64,000 nucleotides of DNA from Acanthosepion esculentum (GCA_964036315.1 OZ038482.1:17393569-17457568), one strand, 5' to 3'; counted from the stretch's first letter, positions 33,850-46,550 are shown. The notes: a model not told the origin generated them from the letters alone. Made by a program: numbers and translations.

Positions 33850-34436
33850 GGGTGTTCCATTAAGACAGATCAACTTCAGCAGTAAATAAATCAGTTTTAT
33901 TGGTGAAAATGTATTTATTTCTCTATTGGATCTTGTTATTTACGTCATGGCAATTATGTGTGAAAAATAATATCACGCAAATGTTGGACAAGGCTTCAGC
34001 GGCACACCTCCACTCGATGGTCAGAATTTTTGATGACATAGTTACTCTGCATAGTTGCTCCTTGATTTCATCAATATGTCTTATTCTCTCATCCTTCAGC
34101 TGTTGAATTGTTGTTGGCTTGTTGGCATAGACCTTACTTTTGAGATGACCCCAAAGGAAGAAATCTAAAGGCATCAAGTTGCATGATCGTGGTGGCCAAT
34201 TGACTTCACTGTTTTCTGAGTTGATGCGTCCTGGGAACTTCTCGTTCAACATCTGTTTGAATGTCCATTTTCATAATAGGCTTCAATAACTTTAACATGT
34301 TGTTTCATTGTTAATCTTTCCAGGGTTGAAATTGTCAAAGTCATAAGTTGTTAAATGTGAAATAAAAACAAAAAAAATTATTAGACGCTTAAGCTTAAAT
34401 TCACATTTAAAATTGGCCCAAGTTATTGGAACACCC
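33850..34436 (-). mobile_element. Internally deleted DUF4817-type transposon, 587 bp
   Basis: The element is bounded by inverted ends GGGTGTTCCA (33850) and TGGAACACCC (to 34436). On the minus strand it starts with the same leader and N-terminal helix as the copy at 32583 (LTMKQHVKVIEAYYEN-like, 34255-34320). It then jumps straight to the C-terminal catalytic end WPPRSCNLMPLDFFLWGHLK (34130-34200), so the middle of the transposase is missing. That makes it a MITE-like, non-autonomous derivative. Confidence 0.7.
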
Positions 34437-35352
34437 TTAGGATGAATGTATATTTATGATATAGTATATACATAAGAATTTTTAAAAAGTGAGCAAAGAC
34501 AATAATTCCCACTTCTCTACATATAATAGACTCTTTTGATAATGTAATAGGACTAAGATTTTGTTATTTTAAATTATCTTTAACTCTATCATTGTTTTTA
34601 GGTTGCAGAGCAATGAATTTTAATTTTGTCACTGTCAAAAACTTAAACATTGCTGTCCTTTTTTGACAGCACAGGCAAACTAGGCTAACACATCTGAGTG
34701 ATAGATGATTCCTGAAATTTACTAAGATTAGCCAAGTACAAGCAAGGAAGATTGTTTCATGCATCTTGCAAGTGAAGAAAATGGTTTATCTGTCTAATTC
34801 TAAGAAAATCAACATTTGCAATCCTGATTTTTATCAGGGTTTGAACACTGAGTGAATGAGTAAAAAAAATCTTCCTTTACTAATAATATTTTATTTTTTG
34901 GAAATGATGCAAGAGAATTATTTTCTGAAGACCTGAAATGAAGAATTATTATTCCATGAGTTATTCTGTCATTGAATCCTTATCTATTGTTTTCACCTCA
35001 AGGTCTTGAATGGTTCACATTTGACAGCACTTAAAAGAAGCATCTTAAATTGAAGGGTAAATTATTATAAATTATTGCAGAAATTCCTCAGATGGATATT
35101 CTTATTTTTAAAGCAACATTTTAACTGAGATGTTCATCATCGTTTCTTTGTCTGGCACAAGGCTATGAATATAAGACACCTAGTAAGGATCAAACTTGCA
35201 ATAGTAATAATGATCTTCAAGTGATATATTTCAAATTGGCAATACCCCCCCCCCAATTCAAGGTAAAAGAATAAAATTAAAAGATTTTGTTACTATTTAG
35301 AGTCATCTCCCTTGAATAAAAATTAACCTGTGTATTCATTTTCCTAAATTGC
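34437..35352. other. No gene; one tRNA-like fragment
   Basis: AT-rich. 35150-35210 (TCTGGCACAAGGCTATGAATATAAGACACCTAGTAAGGATCAAAC) is a relative of the 141-bp tRNA-like unit. Confidence 0.4.
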
Positions 35353-36530
35353 ATTTTTTTAATCATTTCACCTCAAGCAAGGCAATAATGTCACTAAGAC
35401 ATTGCCTTGCTGAGAGTGAAAATGAGAAAACGTTAAGAGATAGGACAATAAAAGAACAGGATTCAGGAAGACAGATGGCAAATGACATTGCATTTAAATT
35501 TTTGAAGATCGTAGGTGGCAGGAAAGCAAAAAACTGGGAGTACCACAAGCAAAAAGTGCAAGAAAAGAAACTATTAGAATAGAACTTATGGTTACATCAA
35601 TTACAACAGTAAAATGATGAGACCTAACTGCCAATCTAGTAGTACGCTTAAATTCACAAATCAAGGTACCAAAGAGAAAAGCTCATCAGAACAATTACCA
35701 TGAAAATATTTATAGAAAAGGAAGAGGGAAGCTATGTTACAGCAAATGGAAAGTGACTTAAGTCAAGATGCCAGATCAGAACTGATAAAATTACAGACTC
35801 TTCTTTGAATTTTGTGGAAAATCCAAAGATATATTACTGGAGCACCAAACCAGATATGGCAGCAATATTCACTGCACGGACGAATGGTAGGTCTATAAAC
35901 ATGCATGATTGATTCTCATGAGAAAAATTGTCTGATGCAACCAGCGAGCCAACTTTCCTAGCAGTAAATCTAGAAATTGGTTAATCTTTCCACCTCATAT
36001 CAACAGAAAATATTGAAAGTAAAAATAATTCTCTATGTTGACTAAAAGATAGTAGTGTCATTTTGGAGGTGTTAAAATTTACAAGCCATTTCTTGCCCCA
36101 GTTAACAAATGATTGGAGATGAATCTAGCTGCCAACTTTATCGAATTTACTATTGACATAATAAATATTTGTGCCATCAGCATTAATAATGAGTTGGGAA
36201 TTGATGACATTAGGAGGGTCATTGAAGATAAGAAACAATGTCGACTCAAGGATAGAGCCCTGAGAGACGCCCACATTAATATGAAAGGAGGAGTGGCTGT
36301 TCAATATGATTTACATCACATGATTTGCTAAGACAGATTGGATAAAGTCAAATATTTGGCCAGAGAAACCATAGCCATTCACCTTGTTAAGAAAGCCAGC
36401 ATGCCTTCAAGATATCTCAAGGTACAGTCCAAGTTCTCTTCTTATCTAAAGCTTGATGGACAAATTCAGTAATAACCATTAACATATCAGCAGTTGAAAG
36501 TAACATCTTTTTGCTGATACTACATAGGCT
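35353..36530 (-). mobile_element. LINE copy E of the 979-aa family
   Basis: On the minus strand the reading is TADMLMVITEFVHQAL, then GVSQGSILESTLFLIF (RT motif). The active site YADD is replaced by NADG. The C-terminal region continues as CSEYCCHIWFGAP and ASLFLFYKYFHGNC, then the 3' signature CCTTGCTTGAGGTGAAATGATT with an A-run at 35353. Many stops and frameshifts are present. It lies in the opposite orientation to copies A, B/C and D. Confidence 0.8.
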
Positions 36531-36766
36531 TCCAAAGTGATCATTTATTCTTCTCTATTATAGCTGGCCAATGAAAGGTCTTTTTCTGTCAAAAAGTCTG
36601 ACAACTGGACAGCACAGGAAAAACTAGACATGTGTTTTCCCAAATTAATGGTTTGTTTGTACTTTTCACTTTGCTATGGTGTATTTATTAACAAACTACT
36701 GGTTTTAATCCTAACTCTTCCCCACAAATATATCAAATTTACAACTCTTACACACACACACATATA

Positions 36767-38396
36767 CAGTAGTGAGCATATATCAGAATGATGTTAAGAA
36801 AAAGTCTAAATATGAAATAACTTGATTTTAAAGCTTGAAAGAACATTTTAGTAAGGAAAAATAAGGACATAAAGGTAAATTATATAATTCCAAAATATAA
36901 AGCTCAATAAACTTATTTTGATAAAGTTATAAGAATAATTATATAACATTTGAAAAAAAATAGATGATCAAAAACATCAGAATGATTAACAAAATCCTAC
37001 TATTATAATGGATGCATCATATCCAAATGAAAATAGCGTTCATAATTCATTAGTACTTGATGTGTAGACCTTTACTTTCAATAACAGCTTCACATATTTT
37101 GCTACATGAGCGAATTAATGTCTTGCATTCATTAATGGATATTTTCTCCCGTTCTCCTTTCAAATTAGTCCATAGTTCTTCGACGTTTGTTGGATTCTTT
37201 TCTTTAGCTCTTTCATTTAGTTAACTTCCAAACATTCTCAATAGGATTCATGTCTGGGCTTTGAGCAGGCCACACTATAACAGTAACATCATCCTCAGAA
37301 AGAAATGTCTTAACAGACTTCACTGTGTGACATGGCGCATTATCTTGCATAAATACAGCTGGTTGATTAATTGCAGTTCTCAAATTAGGTACAACATGTT
37401 TCTTCAATATCTCTTTGTATACAGTTGCGTTAATTTTACTGTGTAGCCTAACAAGAGGTCCCATACCAGCAGTTGAAATCATGCCAAACACCATCACACT
37501 TACTCCTCCAAATTTAATGCTGCTTTTAGTGCACTGAGGCAAATATCATTCCTTAGGCCTGTGTCGAACGAACCTTCTCCCGTCACAACCGAACAGGTTA
37601 AACTTTGACTGATCGCTGAAATGAACACAAGCCTTCTGTCCATATGATGTGTTCAGTGCCAAATTTCAATTGGTTTATTTGATTCTTTTTAGAAATGTAA
37701 GGCTTCATAGAGGCTACTTGACTGGTCAGATTTATTTCATTAAGTCTTCGGGAAATAGTGTGCCTTGATATTTTAATGCCAAGGTTAGCATTAGCTCTTT
37801 TAGAGATAGCAGTTGCTGTCGCAAATCGATCCTTTTTTGATTAATTACCAATCCAGCTGTCTTCCCTTGCAGTAGTTTTCCTAGGCCTGCCAGGTGGTTT
37901 CTTGGCTTCACCTGACCCAGTTTTCTTAAAATATTTGAATAACACTTTTAGATTTCCCCACACTCTTTGAAATATCCCCAATTGAGAGTTTATCTTCATT
38001 ACGTAACTTGACTATCAGTTTTCTAAGCTCCAATGACATCACAGATTTTTTCACCATGTTTACAATGCAAGAGCTAGTAAAGAGCATGCGTAATTTAGTA
38101 AAATACCCGATTTTATATTCTTACCCGAAAAAATTTTCAATAATGCAAAATAATTATTAAATTTTATGGATTTATTTAATTGTTCTGATGTTTTTGATCA
38201 TCTATTTTTTCAAATGTTATATAATTATTCTTATAACTTTATCAAAATAAGTTTATTGAGCTTTATATTTTGGAATTATATAATTTACCTTTATGTCCTT
38301 ATTTTTCCTTACTAAAATGTTCTTTCAAGCTTTAAAATGAAGTTATTTCATATTTAGACTTTTTCTTAACATCATTCTGATATATGCTCACTACTG
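36767..38396 (-). mobile_element. Tc1-type DNA transposon with ~215 bp inverted repeats
   Basis: Ends CAGTAGTGAGCATATATCAG (36767) and its complement (38396) are flanked by TA on both sides. The inverted repeats extend about 215 bp inwards (to about 36985 and from about 38178) and are nearly identical. Total length is 1630 bp, normal for Tc1 with one transposase gene. The long, well-kept repeats point to fairly recent mobility, although the gene itself is broken. Confidence 0.9.
37213..38058 (-). pseudogene. Tc1-type transposase, broken
   Basis: The start MVKKSVMSLELRKLIVKLRN (ATG at 38058) is followed by the helix-turn-helix ISKSVGKSKSVIQIF. A frameshift near 37935 leads into the AT-hook-like PPGRPRKTT. 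The catalytic region at 37213-37542 is open: VSVMVFGMISTAGMGPL, VFMQDNAPCHTVK with the second Asp, and WPAQSPDMNPIENVW with the third acidic residue (Glu) in PIEN. Further stops lie between 37560 and 37900. The enzyme would excise and insert the element at TA sites, but this copy needs several repairs to be translated. Confidence 0.85.
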
Positions 38397-38419
38397 TATA
38401 TGTGTGTGTGTGTATATAT

Positions 38420-39960
38420 ATGTATTTTAGGATATTACACTGAAAACATGTAAAAATCGCTACAGAATTGCAGTCGTGTTTCATCAGGCGATTGTAACTT
38501 ACTGGCGAGTGAACAATTTATTTAAATTTAAAAGCAAATTACCTCTTATAAAAAAAGAGAAAAAGTGGGTGATAAGGTTTGTGGGATTTATTCAGATCAG
38601 CCAATCAAATATGACCTACATTAAATTTAAACTAAGTGAAGCAGCAAAAATTAAATATTTTTTATAAATGGATCATGACACATAGATTGGCAGCTAACAG
38701 CAGTTAGACACACGCTAAAGTGGGTACATAAGCTTACATAAATTATACAAACCAGATAATGCAATTTCCTAAGAAATAAGAATGGGGTTGAGAGGTAATG
38801 TAACAAACTGCTAAACAAGTTATATGTTTTGTGAATTTCCTACATAAAAATGATTTTTTGTAATTGATAAAGAGCTTCTTTAAGAATCTAGTAAATAAAT
38901 TAAATATATAGAATTATTTGGTAAATTAATATGCAACTATTAAATAAAGATCCTTCATATAAGATGTTAAGAACACTAAGCAATCAATGTAAAATGTCAA
39001 AAATAGCAACCAAATACCAGTATATTTGTACAAGATGTTACCAATATTACCAGGAAATTAATACAAAATTTTATTAAATCCAGATTAATTTTACAAATAG
39101 AAAAATAATTCATACACTGTGCAGCACAATACAACTAAAATATAAGAAAAAGCATTATCAAATTCCAAAGTTTAACTAATTGTAAGGTAAAAAGAAAACT
39201 ATGCTTACAATTTACTGTTAATTCAGTTCTTTGATTTAACAATGAATTTTTGTCAAAAAATATCATGATTTCGAGTTTTTCATGTAAACACAGAAAACAG
39301 GGTTCATGTAAAGATCTACATGTCCTTGCCATTTTTTAAATTTTCCATTTCACCTTAGGAGTCTTATAATCTTTTAAACTCCAAAATATTTAGAAAGTGG
39401 TGTACTATTTCTATAAGTACTATTGGTAAAGGACAAGATATATTGATACCACCTAGTCTTAAGGGAATTCATAGACCTACAAATATAGAATTTTTCAACC
39501 ATCAGATTCTCTATTGTAGAGATAGTACTAAGATAAACCAGAGATTTAGTTAAACATTTGTTTAGCAATGGGCATTGGTCAGAATTCCTACAATTACATT
39601 AGCCAATATCATTAATATTTATCTTTGAACGTGTATTATGATCCAGATTATTAAACTGGTTTAAAATTTTATTATTGGTTAACTCTATAATCTTCAAGTT
39701 TATTGGTGCAGCTATAACTTAGTTTTAATGTGTTTCTGTTAAATATTTTAAGAGGGTTACTTTTAGGAAAATGTTTATCAGTCAAATGGAGGAACTTATG
39801 GCCTAACTTAGTACTGACTAATTGATTAAATGGGGGTGTGTACCAAATGATTTTCCTATTTCTATGGACCACTATCATATTTTCTAAACTTGATTTCAGT
39901 GTACTTATAACCACTATTCTTTAAAACTTTAAGAGAAATATCTATAAAGAGAATTAATGG
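38420..39960 (-). mobile_element. Penelope-like element remnant 2
   Basis: On the minus strand 39672-39914 encodes NRKIIWYTPPFNQLV, GHKFLHLTDKHFP and KIFNRNTLKLSYSC. 39374-39568 continues NKCLTKSLVYLSTIS, KFYICRSMNSLKTRW and NSTPLSKYF. This is the RT-to-GIY-YIG linker and endonuclease region of one large Penelope-like lineage (typical TPPFN, NxNTxKxSYSC, CLT..xVY, TRxxxH). Stops and frameshifts separate the blocks, and YIG has become YIC. 38425-38510 looks like the element's 3' end, with CCTGATGAAACACGAC on the minus strand. Confidence 0.7.
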
Positions 39961-40013
39961 AAATTATTTTTCAATCTGACACGCTTCTACCAGCCATTAC
40001 CAGCTTTAGTAGG

Positions 40014-41865
40014 TACCTCCATGAGATCGCTAAAAAAGAGCATAGCATGACGAAAAAAACGCCAAACTTGATGAAAAAACTTTATCGTCTAAATGTTTGT
40101 TATTATTAAGAGGAAAGATCAAAGTATTTTTGGGGTATTTTTTTTACATTTTTTAATCGTTCCTAGCACATCCAAAATTTTCATTAAAACTCGTTCTTTT
40201 TGAGTTAGAAAAATTGACAGATAATCAATCATGTCAACCATTTTTTTCCATTTTATAAAAAAAAATGAAAATCTCAGTTTGAAATTCTTTTAAAAATCAA
40301 TTATTTTTTAAAAACCTATTTTAAGAAAATCAGAAATTATGTTTATTTAAAATATTTTTAAACAAGCTTAACTTAGTTTCTGCACCAAAAAGATGTAGTT
40401 TGAAAATAAAACAAAGCAGGTCATAACATTTTGCGTCACTTGACAGGTGACAAAAGACATTTTCATGACGTATTGATAGCTTACATGAGGATAATTTATT
40501 CTACGGAAGGACAGAAGTGAAATTATTTAGATTTAAGTGAACAAATTATTTACCTCATTATTTCTAAGGACAACTTTCAGCACAATTTTTTTTTTGTACT
40601 TAGCTTTCACCTTTATGTTTACGATGCTTTATGGAAAATATATTATAAAGAAATTAAAATAAGACTGTTGAGAGTGAGATTAAATTTCATAAAATTGAAA
40701 TAAGACAACTCACTGAAAACTGTAAAACAACTTCACAAAATTGAAATTGCAATGAATGAAATAAATGGTACTTTTAAAAATGTAGTAATGTTGCAGCTGA
40801 AAATTGCTTAGGATGGTGTTCAAATTTTTTTAATTAGTCAAAACGCTAATTCAAAATGCTCAACATGTTTTGCACAAAAACTTTGCAATAATGAAATGAA
40901 CGTTCAGCAGAGAATGCTTACACTCAAGCCACGTGACATTTTATTGCTTGTGATCTTCCGTACTTTTTAATTACAGCCATTTTAACGATTTTTAGGAACA
41001 CAAAATTACATTTCTTAATTACTGTGGGTCTTCTGATTGGACAAAGCGATACAATTTACGAAGCGCTAAAAAATGATCTTATCTCATAAGGACATTTACA
41101 AAAGTGAATGCAGCTTTCAGCTAATTTTATATTTTAAGAATTTAAATCTAAAAATCTAAAATAATTAAAGAAATAACAAATAATTGTATTAAAAATTCAT
41201 TTTTCATCGAAAAGATTTTTTGCTTTCAGAAAATATTGTCCATATTCATAAAAACTAAAAGCAAATAAATGCATTTGAAATTAAATAATATTTTTGTTTT
41301 ATTGAGTTTTGTATGTTACAATTCAAGGTTGATTTTCATATATAGAAGGTCCAATTAAAAAAAAAAACATGATTTGCTTTCCTCAAAGGCTTATGCTTTT
41401 AACTAATATAATCACTAAACTGAACACGATTGAATTTCTACAGTTTTCATAAAATTAGTTGGGGGGGGGTAATAAATATAAAAAAATATTTCTGCCATGA
41501 CTTTAATAAAAAAAAAAACATTTATAATAATTTCCATCATCTGTGAATAGTTTCTGAAAGTTTCATTAACATCCAACAATTTTTATTTTTGCAAGATTTT
41601 CCAAATTAATATCTGTCATACAAAAAGACGTGCTAAAAATTTTATATGTTATTTTACTAGTTCCGGTGATACAAAGAGAAACAAGATTTTTTAATCAAAA
41701 TTTAGAATGTTCTAAAAAGGAAAAATTTTAAAAAATAATAAAAAAAAAACTTTGGTCTTTCCTCTTAATAATAACAAACATTTAGACGATAAAATTTTGT
41801 TTTCGTCAAGTTTGGCATCTTTTTCATCATGCTATGCTCTTTTTTTTAGCAATCTCATGGAGGTA
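40014..41865. mobile_element. ORF-less element with ~110 bp terminal inverted repeats
   Basis: 40014-40120 (TACCTCCATGAGATCGCTAA...AATGTTTGTTATTATTAAGAGG) is mirrored as its reverse complement at 41750-41865 (...ATCTCATGGAGGTA) with about 90 percent identity by eye. The 1.85 kb between has no frame above 60 codons and is very AT-rich. I could not see a clear target duplication. This fits a non-autonomous DNA transposon of unknown superfamily. Confidence 0.65.
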
Positions 41866-42235
41866 ACTATGCTTTGTTTACATTTACTAAACTGAGCAAG
41901 AAATGAATGAGTAAGTGTGACAAATAGAACATTGCTTGATTGAGAAATTCTTCATACTTGAGTAGTTAAGGCACGCTGGATAAGACAGAGGGTAACATTT
42001 CATTTAGCAAATTTTCTTGAATGAGCAGGCCAGACAATATAATTGTTGTTTAAATTTTTAAAAACAGTGTCTATTCAAATATGAGTATCCAGTAAAAATG
42101 AGGTTTGAAGTTTTAGAATATATAATAAAATATACTTTTTAAGTTATGCTAAATTTTAGGGAGAAAAGTGTCCAATATGCTTAAAACATACTGTTGCCAT
42201 TCATTATTGATAGTTATATCTACACAGCATGTGTT

Positions 42236-42290
42236 TTGTGTGTGTGCGTGTGTGTATATATATGTGTGTGTGTGTGTTTGTTTGTTTCCA
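42236..42290. repeat. TG-rich microsatellite
   Basis: TGTGTGTGCGTGTGTGTATATATATGTGTGTGTG with minor interruptions. Confidence 0.85.
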
Positions 42291-42418
42291 ACAAAGCGCT
42301 CCCAAAAGGTTTAAAACAGCTCACAAACAACAGTCCTCTGTGCTTGAATGGCAGAACTAAGATATTATTTTCGTAAGATATTCATGTGACTGGCCACTTC
42401 TCAGAAGTTTTGACACTA

Positions 42419-42458
42419 CATGCACTTATCAGGCAGGTAGCGGCCTGATAAGTGCATG
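42419..42458. other. Perfect 16-bp palindrome arms, hammerhead-like head-to-head pair
   Basis: CATGCACTTATCAGGC (42419-42434) and GCCTGATAAGTGCATG (42443-42458) are perfect inverted repeats with an 8-base spacer. Reading outwards on each strand gives CCTGATAAGTGCATG, then 9-11 bases, then AAAAC, close to the CTGATGA...GAAAC core of hammerhead ribozymes carried by Penelope-like elements. Confidence 0.55.
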
Positions 42459-42859
42459 CAGAATACAAAACCTTTAGCAGAAACTTGTTAACTTATCTTA
42501 CCTGACAGGTTTTGTCCTCTGATGGACTTTTATGAAGGCAAATGTAAGGATTTTATTTTGCAACAAGTATTTATAAACAAAAGTAAAAATTCTGTTAGTT
42601 TTGCAAAATTTTTAAATTTTAATCAAGCTAGCTGAAAAGTCTAAGTAAATTATGGAGGATGCTAAGTGACATTATTCAATGTCTAATAAACAAAAGTGAG
42701 TAATTTTTTTTAATAATGTAATTCATATTTATTTTAGTTTATTAATTATTGGGATTAATTTATATATTCTAAGTAATAGAAGGTTATGAATTTAACAATT
42801 TTCTTTTAATTTTTTAAACAATTTTATACTCATTAATGTTGGAGTAATTCTTCCAGGAA

Positions 42860-43150
42860 TGGAGATATTTGAAAAAATCCCTGGTGTAGAGTTATATTTT
42901 GATAAGAGTCAATAGCAGCACTATCAAGAATTTTCCGTTTAAGTTACTTTTCTCTTATAACAAGTTCATGTTTTAGATCAAAGTTGTGATTGAATTTATC
43001 TTTACGTATGACTAATGCATTTAATAAATTGTTGCATTGATAGAGACATTTTTAAAATTTTTGAAAGTTTGCCCAACATAAAGAGTAGTTGTCACAGTTT
43101 ATTTTATATTTACCTGCTTCAGAATTATTATTATTATTATGGCTATTTCG
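42860..43150 (-). pseudogene. Penelope-like GIY-YIG endonuclease remnant 3
   Basis: The minus strand reads KYKINCDNYSLYVGQTFKNF (43075-43135; YKI and YVG as the GIY-YIG pair). After frameshifts it continues DKFNHNFDLKHELVI and KRKILDSAAIDSYQNI, the end of the nuclease domain. No RT is recognisable upstream. The palindromic hammerhead-like pair at 42419-42458 is about 400 bp downstream on the same strand. Confidence 0.65.
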
Positions 43151-43463
43151 AGTTCTGATCATATCCATAATAATTTTTGAATGTGGTTATATTTATGTTG
43201 ATATTGTTAAAAGAAAACATATACTGTTATACAGTTATTTGTAATAACATCATATCACTCAGGTATATCAATTTTTTAATGCTCAATATGCCTTCAAATT
43301 ACTACATTTGATGCGATATAAGACCTCACCATTTTCAAAAATAAAAGATATACCTAAAAATATCTTCTAGTTTTTATGTGATGATGTTAAGGTATTTGGC
43401 AAGATAATGTTAACTTAGACACCATGGTTTACCAGTACTTGTACCTAGCCTAACTTTATAATA

Positions 43464-43630
43464 CAGTGTAACCCGGATATAAGAGACCCGGATATAAGAT
43501 AAACCCGGATATAAGAGCGATTTTATCTGGTCCCAAATTAGAGCCATACTTACCTAAACAAAATAGACCAAACCCGGATATAAGATACTTCTTCTCCGGT
43601 CCCGACAACTCTTATATCCGGGTTACACTG
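43464..43630. mobile_element. pogo/Tigger-type MITE, 167 bp
   Basis: The element begins CAGTGTAACCCGGATATAAGAG and ends with the exact complement CTCTTATATCCGGGTTACACTG, flanked by TA on both sides (43462-43463, 43631-43632). ACCCGGATATAAGA recurs at least four times inside, in both subterminal regions. There is no coding capacity, so movement would have needed a pogo-type transposase elsewhere. Confidence 0.9.
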
Positions 43631-43632
43631 TA

Positions 43633-46550
43633 CTATAATAATATTAAACAAGGGAATATTATGACATCAAAAACAAAACTTTCTACATGGAAAGCTTGTT
43701 AGAAGTCACAAGCCAGTTTATCTTGTAGACATGTAACTATTACAGTTCAGTACCAAACAAAACAAACTGTGAAAATATATACTTTTTCCATTAAATTTTC
43801 TTAATTAAATTTGAACACTTAAATTAAAACATACAGTATTTCATAGAAGACAATCTTTCAAAAATACACTTGTTTAAAATTGCTCATTAAATTTGCTTAA
43901 TGATTTTAACAAAACTATATAAATAGGACCAAACCAAAAACCACTTGTAATCCTAGAAATTACTCAAATTGTTGTCTGGTAAACAATAAGTAACTGATTA
44001 TAGCTTATCTTCACCGAGACAAATTCAATATTGAACACACTCAGTCAGTCAACGAGAACTTCTTGTTTTTGTTCTAGAATTGAAGGAAAAAGATGGTTAA
44101 ATAGCAGAAGTAATAACAGAGGAAGACAATCGCCAATATTAAACACAACAGGTTAAGAAGTAAAATATTAAAAAGACAAAAAGAGTGTAGATAAGCAGAG
44201 AAAGAGACGGGAACATACCACACACGGACGGATGAAGTGGGGAAAGAGATCCTGGTCACATATAAGGAAAGGAATTGAGAGAAAGAAAATAAAATGAACA
44301 TATGAGGATAATAAATTATTAAACAAAGATCATTTTAGAAGAGGTAAAATTATGAATGTATTAAAAAAGACATTGATACAGAAACAGAAAAATTAAAACC
44401 AAATGAAAAAGGAAGTCATTTCTCAATTTCATAAAATTTTATTGCTCAACTCTCAACAATATTTTAGCTCTAAGGATAAAAATCACTTGGCTTTTCTCAG
44501 TTTCAGATGGGCATTTATCATACAAGAGAGAAAAATATTACAAAAATAACTCAAGAATGGAATTGGGATTAAATGATGATGCTTAATAGAAAAAAAATTA
44601 ATTCCGAGAAACTAAAGAAAAATTTAAGGAATTGAAATTGCCCATAAGTATTTATGTGGGAAGAAAAATTTTATGAAGAATTAACATAAACAAACCCACT
44701 TAGTGTTGTTGTTGTTGTTGCCAATATCCATTTGGCATTAAGAGAAAGTGGATATTGTCTATAGTTGAATCAATACTGACCTGTATTCACCATTGTTTTG
44801 TAATATTGAGAGAGAGTGAGAGAGGATAGAATGAGCAGAGAGAGAGGCAAGAAAACAAATTTAGATTCTGATGATGTAGGGCATTTAGTAACAAGGATGG
44901 CAAGAAAAAAAAAGAAAGTTTATCCCTCGCCTGTGGTCAATCAAACCAGGGGCAGTAACTATTTCAAAACCATTAACAAAAAAACAGCATGATTAATTGG
45001 TTGTATATAAAAAGAATATTTTAAGAAAAAAACGAACTTAAAAAGTAAAAAGTTATTTTATTTATTTATTTTAAATATGAAATCAGATGAAGTTGTGTGG
45101 CAGGCCACAAATCGGTTTTTCCCTGTAACAAACATCTACATAGATTGTTATGTAAAGTGTTAGGGAAAAATCACATGCATTGGACACCAGAATGAACAGA
45201 AACACATATTTGCATTAGAAGATTAAACAAGGAAAACAAAAAAAACAAAAAAAAGTTCTGAAATAGTTTGAAAATTACAATTAACAATACTTCAAGTTAA
45301 ATGAGGAAATAAAAAAAAGAGAGAAGGTGGGAAGAGTGCATAACAGTAAAGAAAAGGAAGAAGGCAGAGTCAAGAGAAGGAGTGTGTAAAACTAGAGATA
45401 TTTTAACAGATTACAGTTTATAACTATGGGATGGGATTTAGATAAGAAGATTCTTAAGAGAATATGCCAAAAAATTATGAAGTTCATGAAAAAGAACAGA
45501 GAAATTCCTTACTTAAGACAAGATGATAAAACAACAGAGTCACTGGATCTTTTAATTATAAAAAAAAGGAAACAAGTGAATTGGATAGGGAGGAAGGTCC
45601 AGACAAAAATTTTTTTTTTTTTAATGTCCCCTACCACCCCACCCCTACCCCTTTGCTACCAAATTATTTGCAATTCTGTCAACTATTAAATGGCAGTCAG
45701 TTGAGAGAATGACTTGGAGAGAAAGACATACATAAACAGAAGAATGACACTTGTGAAGAAGAGAGCTGGATAGATGGTATCACAGAGGTGACTAACTTAC
45801 CCCGACTATCCAAGCTGTCCTTCCCTTACAGCTCTTCACTTAGAATATGAAAGGGGTTTCAATTAATCCTGATCCCATCACATCAAATATCAATTTTTTA
45901 AGTAGCCATTAAAACAGTCCAATCACAGACAACTTTGGCTACTACATACAGTAATTATCATTATTTTTAAAGAGTCAATGTCCTATCAATAGTCCTCCAG
46001 TTACAGACAATATCAGTTTTAAAATTAGCCATTAACGCAGTCCAATCACAGACAACTCTGACTATGGCCATGATTAATTGCAGTTGGCCACACCTAGAAT
46101 CATTTAGGACTTCATCTCTGTTTGGACAGTAGTCATCATCACAGTCCAGTCTAATCACAGACAACTTTTGACAGTAACTCCCACCAACAGCAGAAGACTA
46201 ATGAGCAAACCTTACAATTGAGTAAATCAAGGAAATTAGGATTAAGCCAGCAACTTTTGACAACAAATGAAGTCAAATGTGGCTTGTATTTTGTCAACAG
46301 TTGGAAAAACAAAACAACAATGTTACATCAACTGCTGTCAAGGTGAAAAGACCAGAGGTCATTGAAAGTAGAACTAAAGAAGCAAGAGCTACTGTCAACT
46401 GGGAAAAGTACAAATGACATCAAATTGACTGTCCACTGGTGTCATTAGTCCAAACACCATCAACCAATCAGATAGTCAATGTCATTGTCACAAGTACAAA
46501 CAAAAAAATTAAATAAATATGTAGATAAATATTTAAGCTGAAAATCATTT
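43633..46550. other. No gene seen
   Basis: AT-rich. Holds a (TTG)n patch at 44704-44721, A-rich stretches at 44900-45360, and a loose family of AATCACAGACAACT phrases at 45920-46165. No recognised coding region. Confidence 0.4.
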
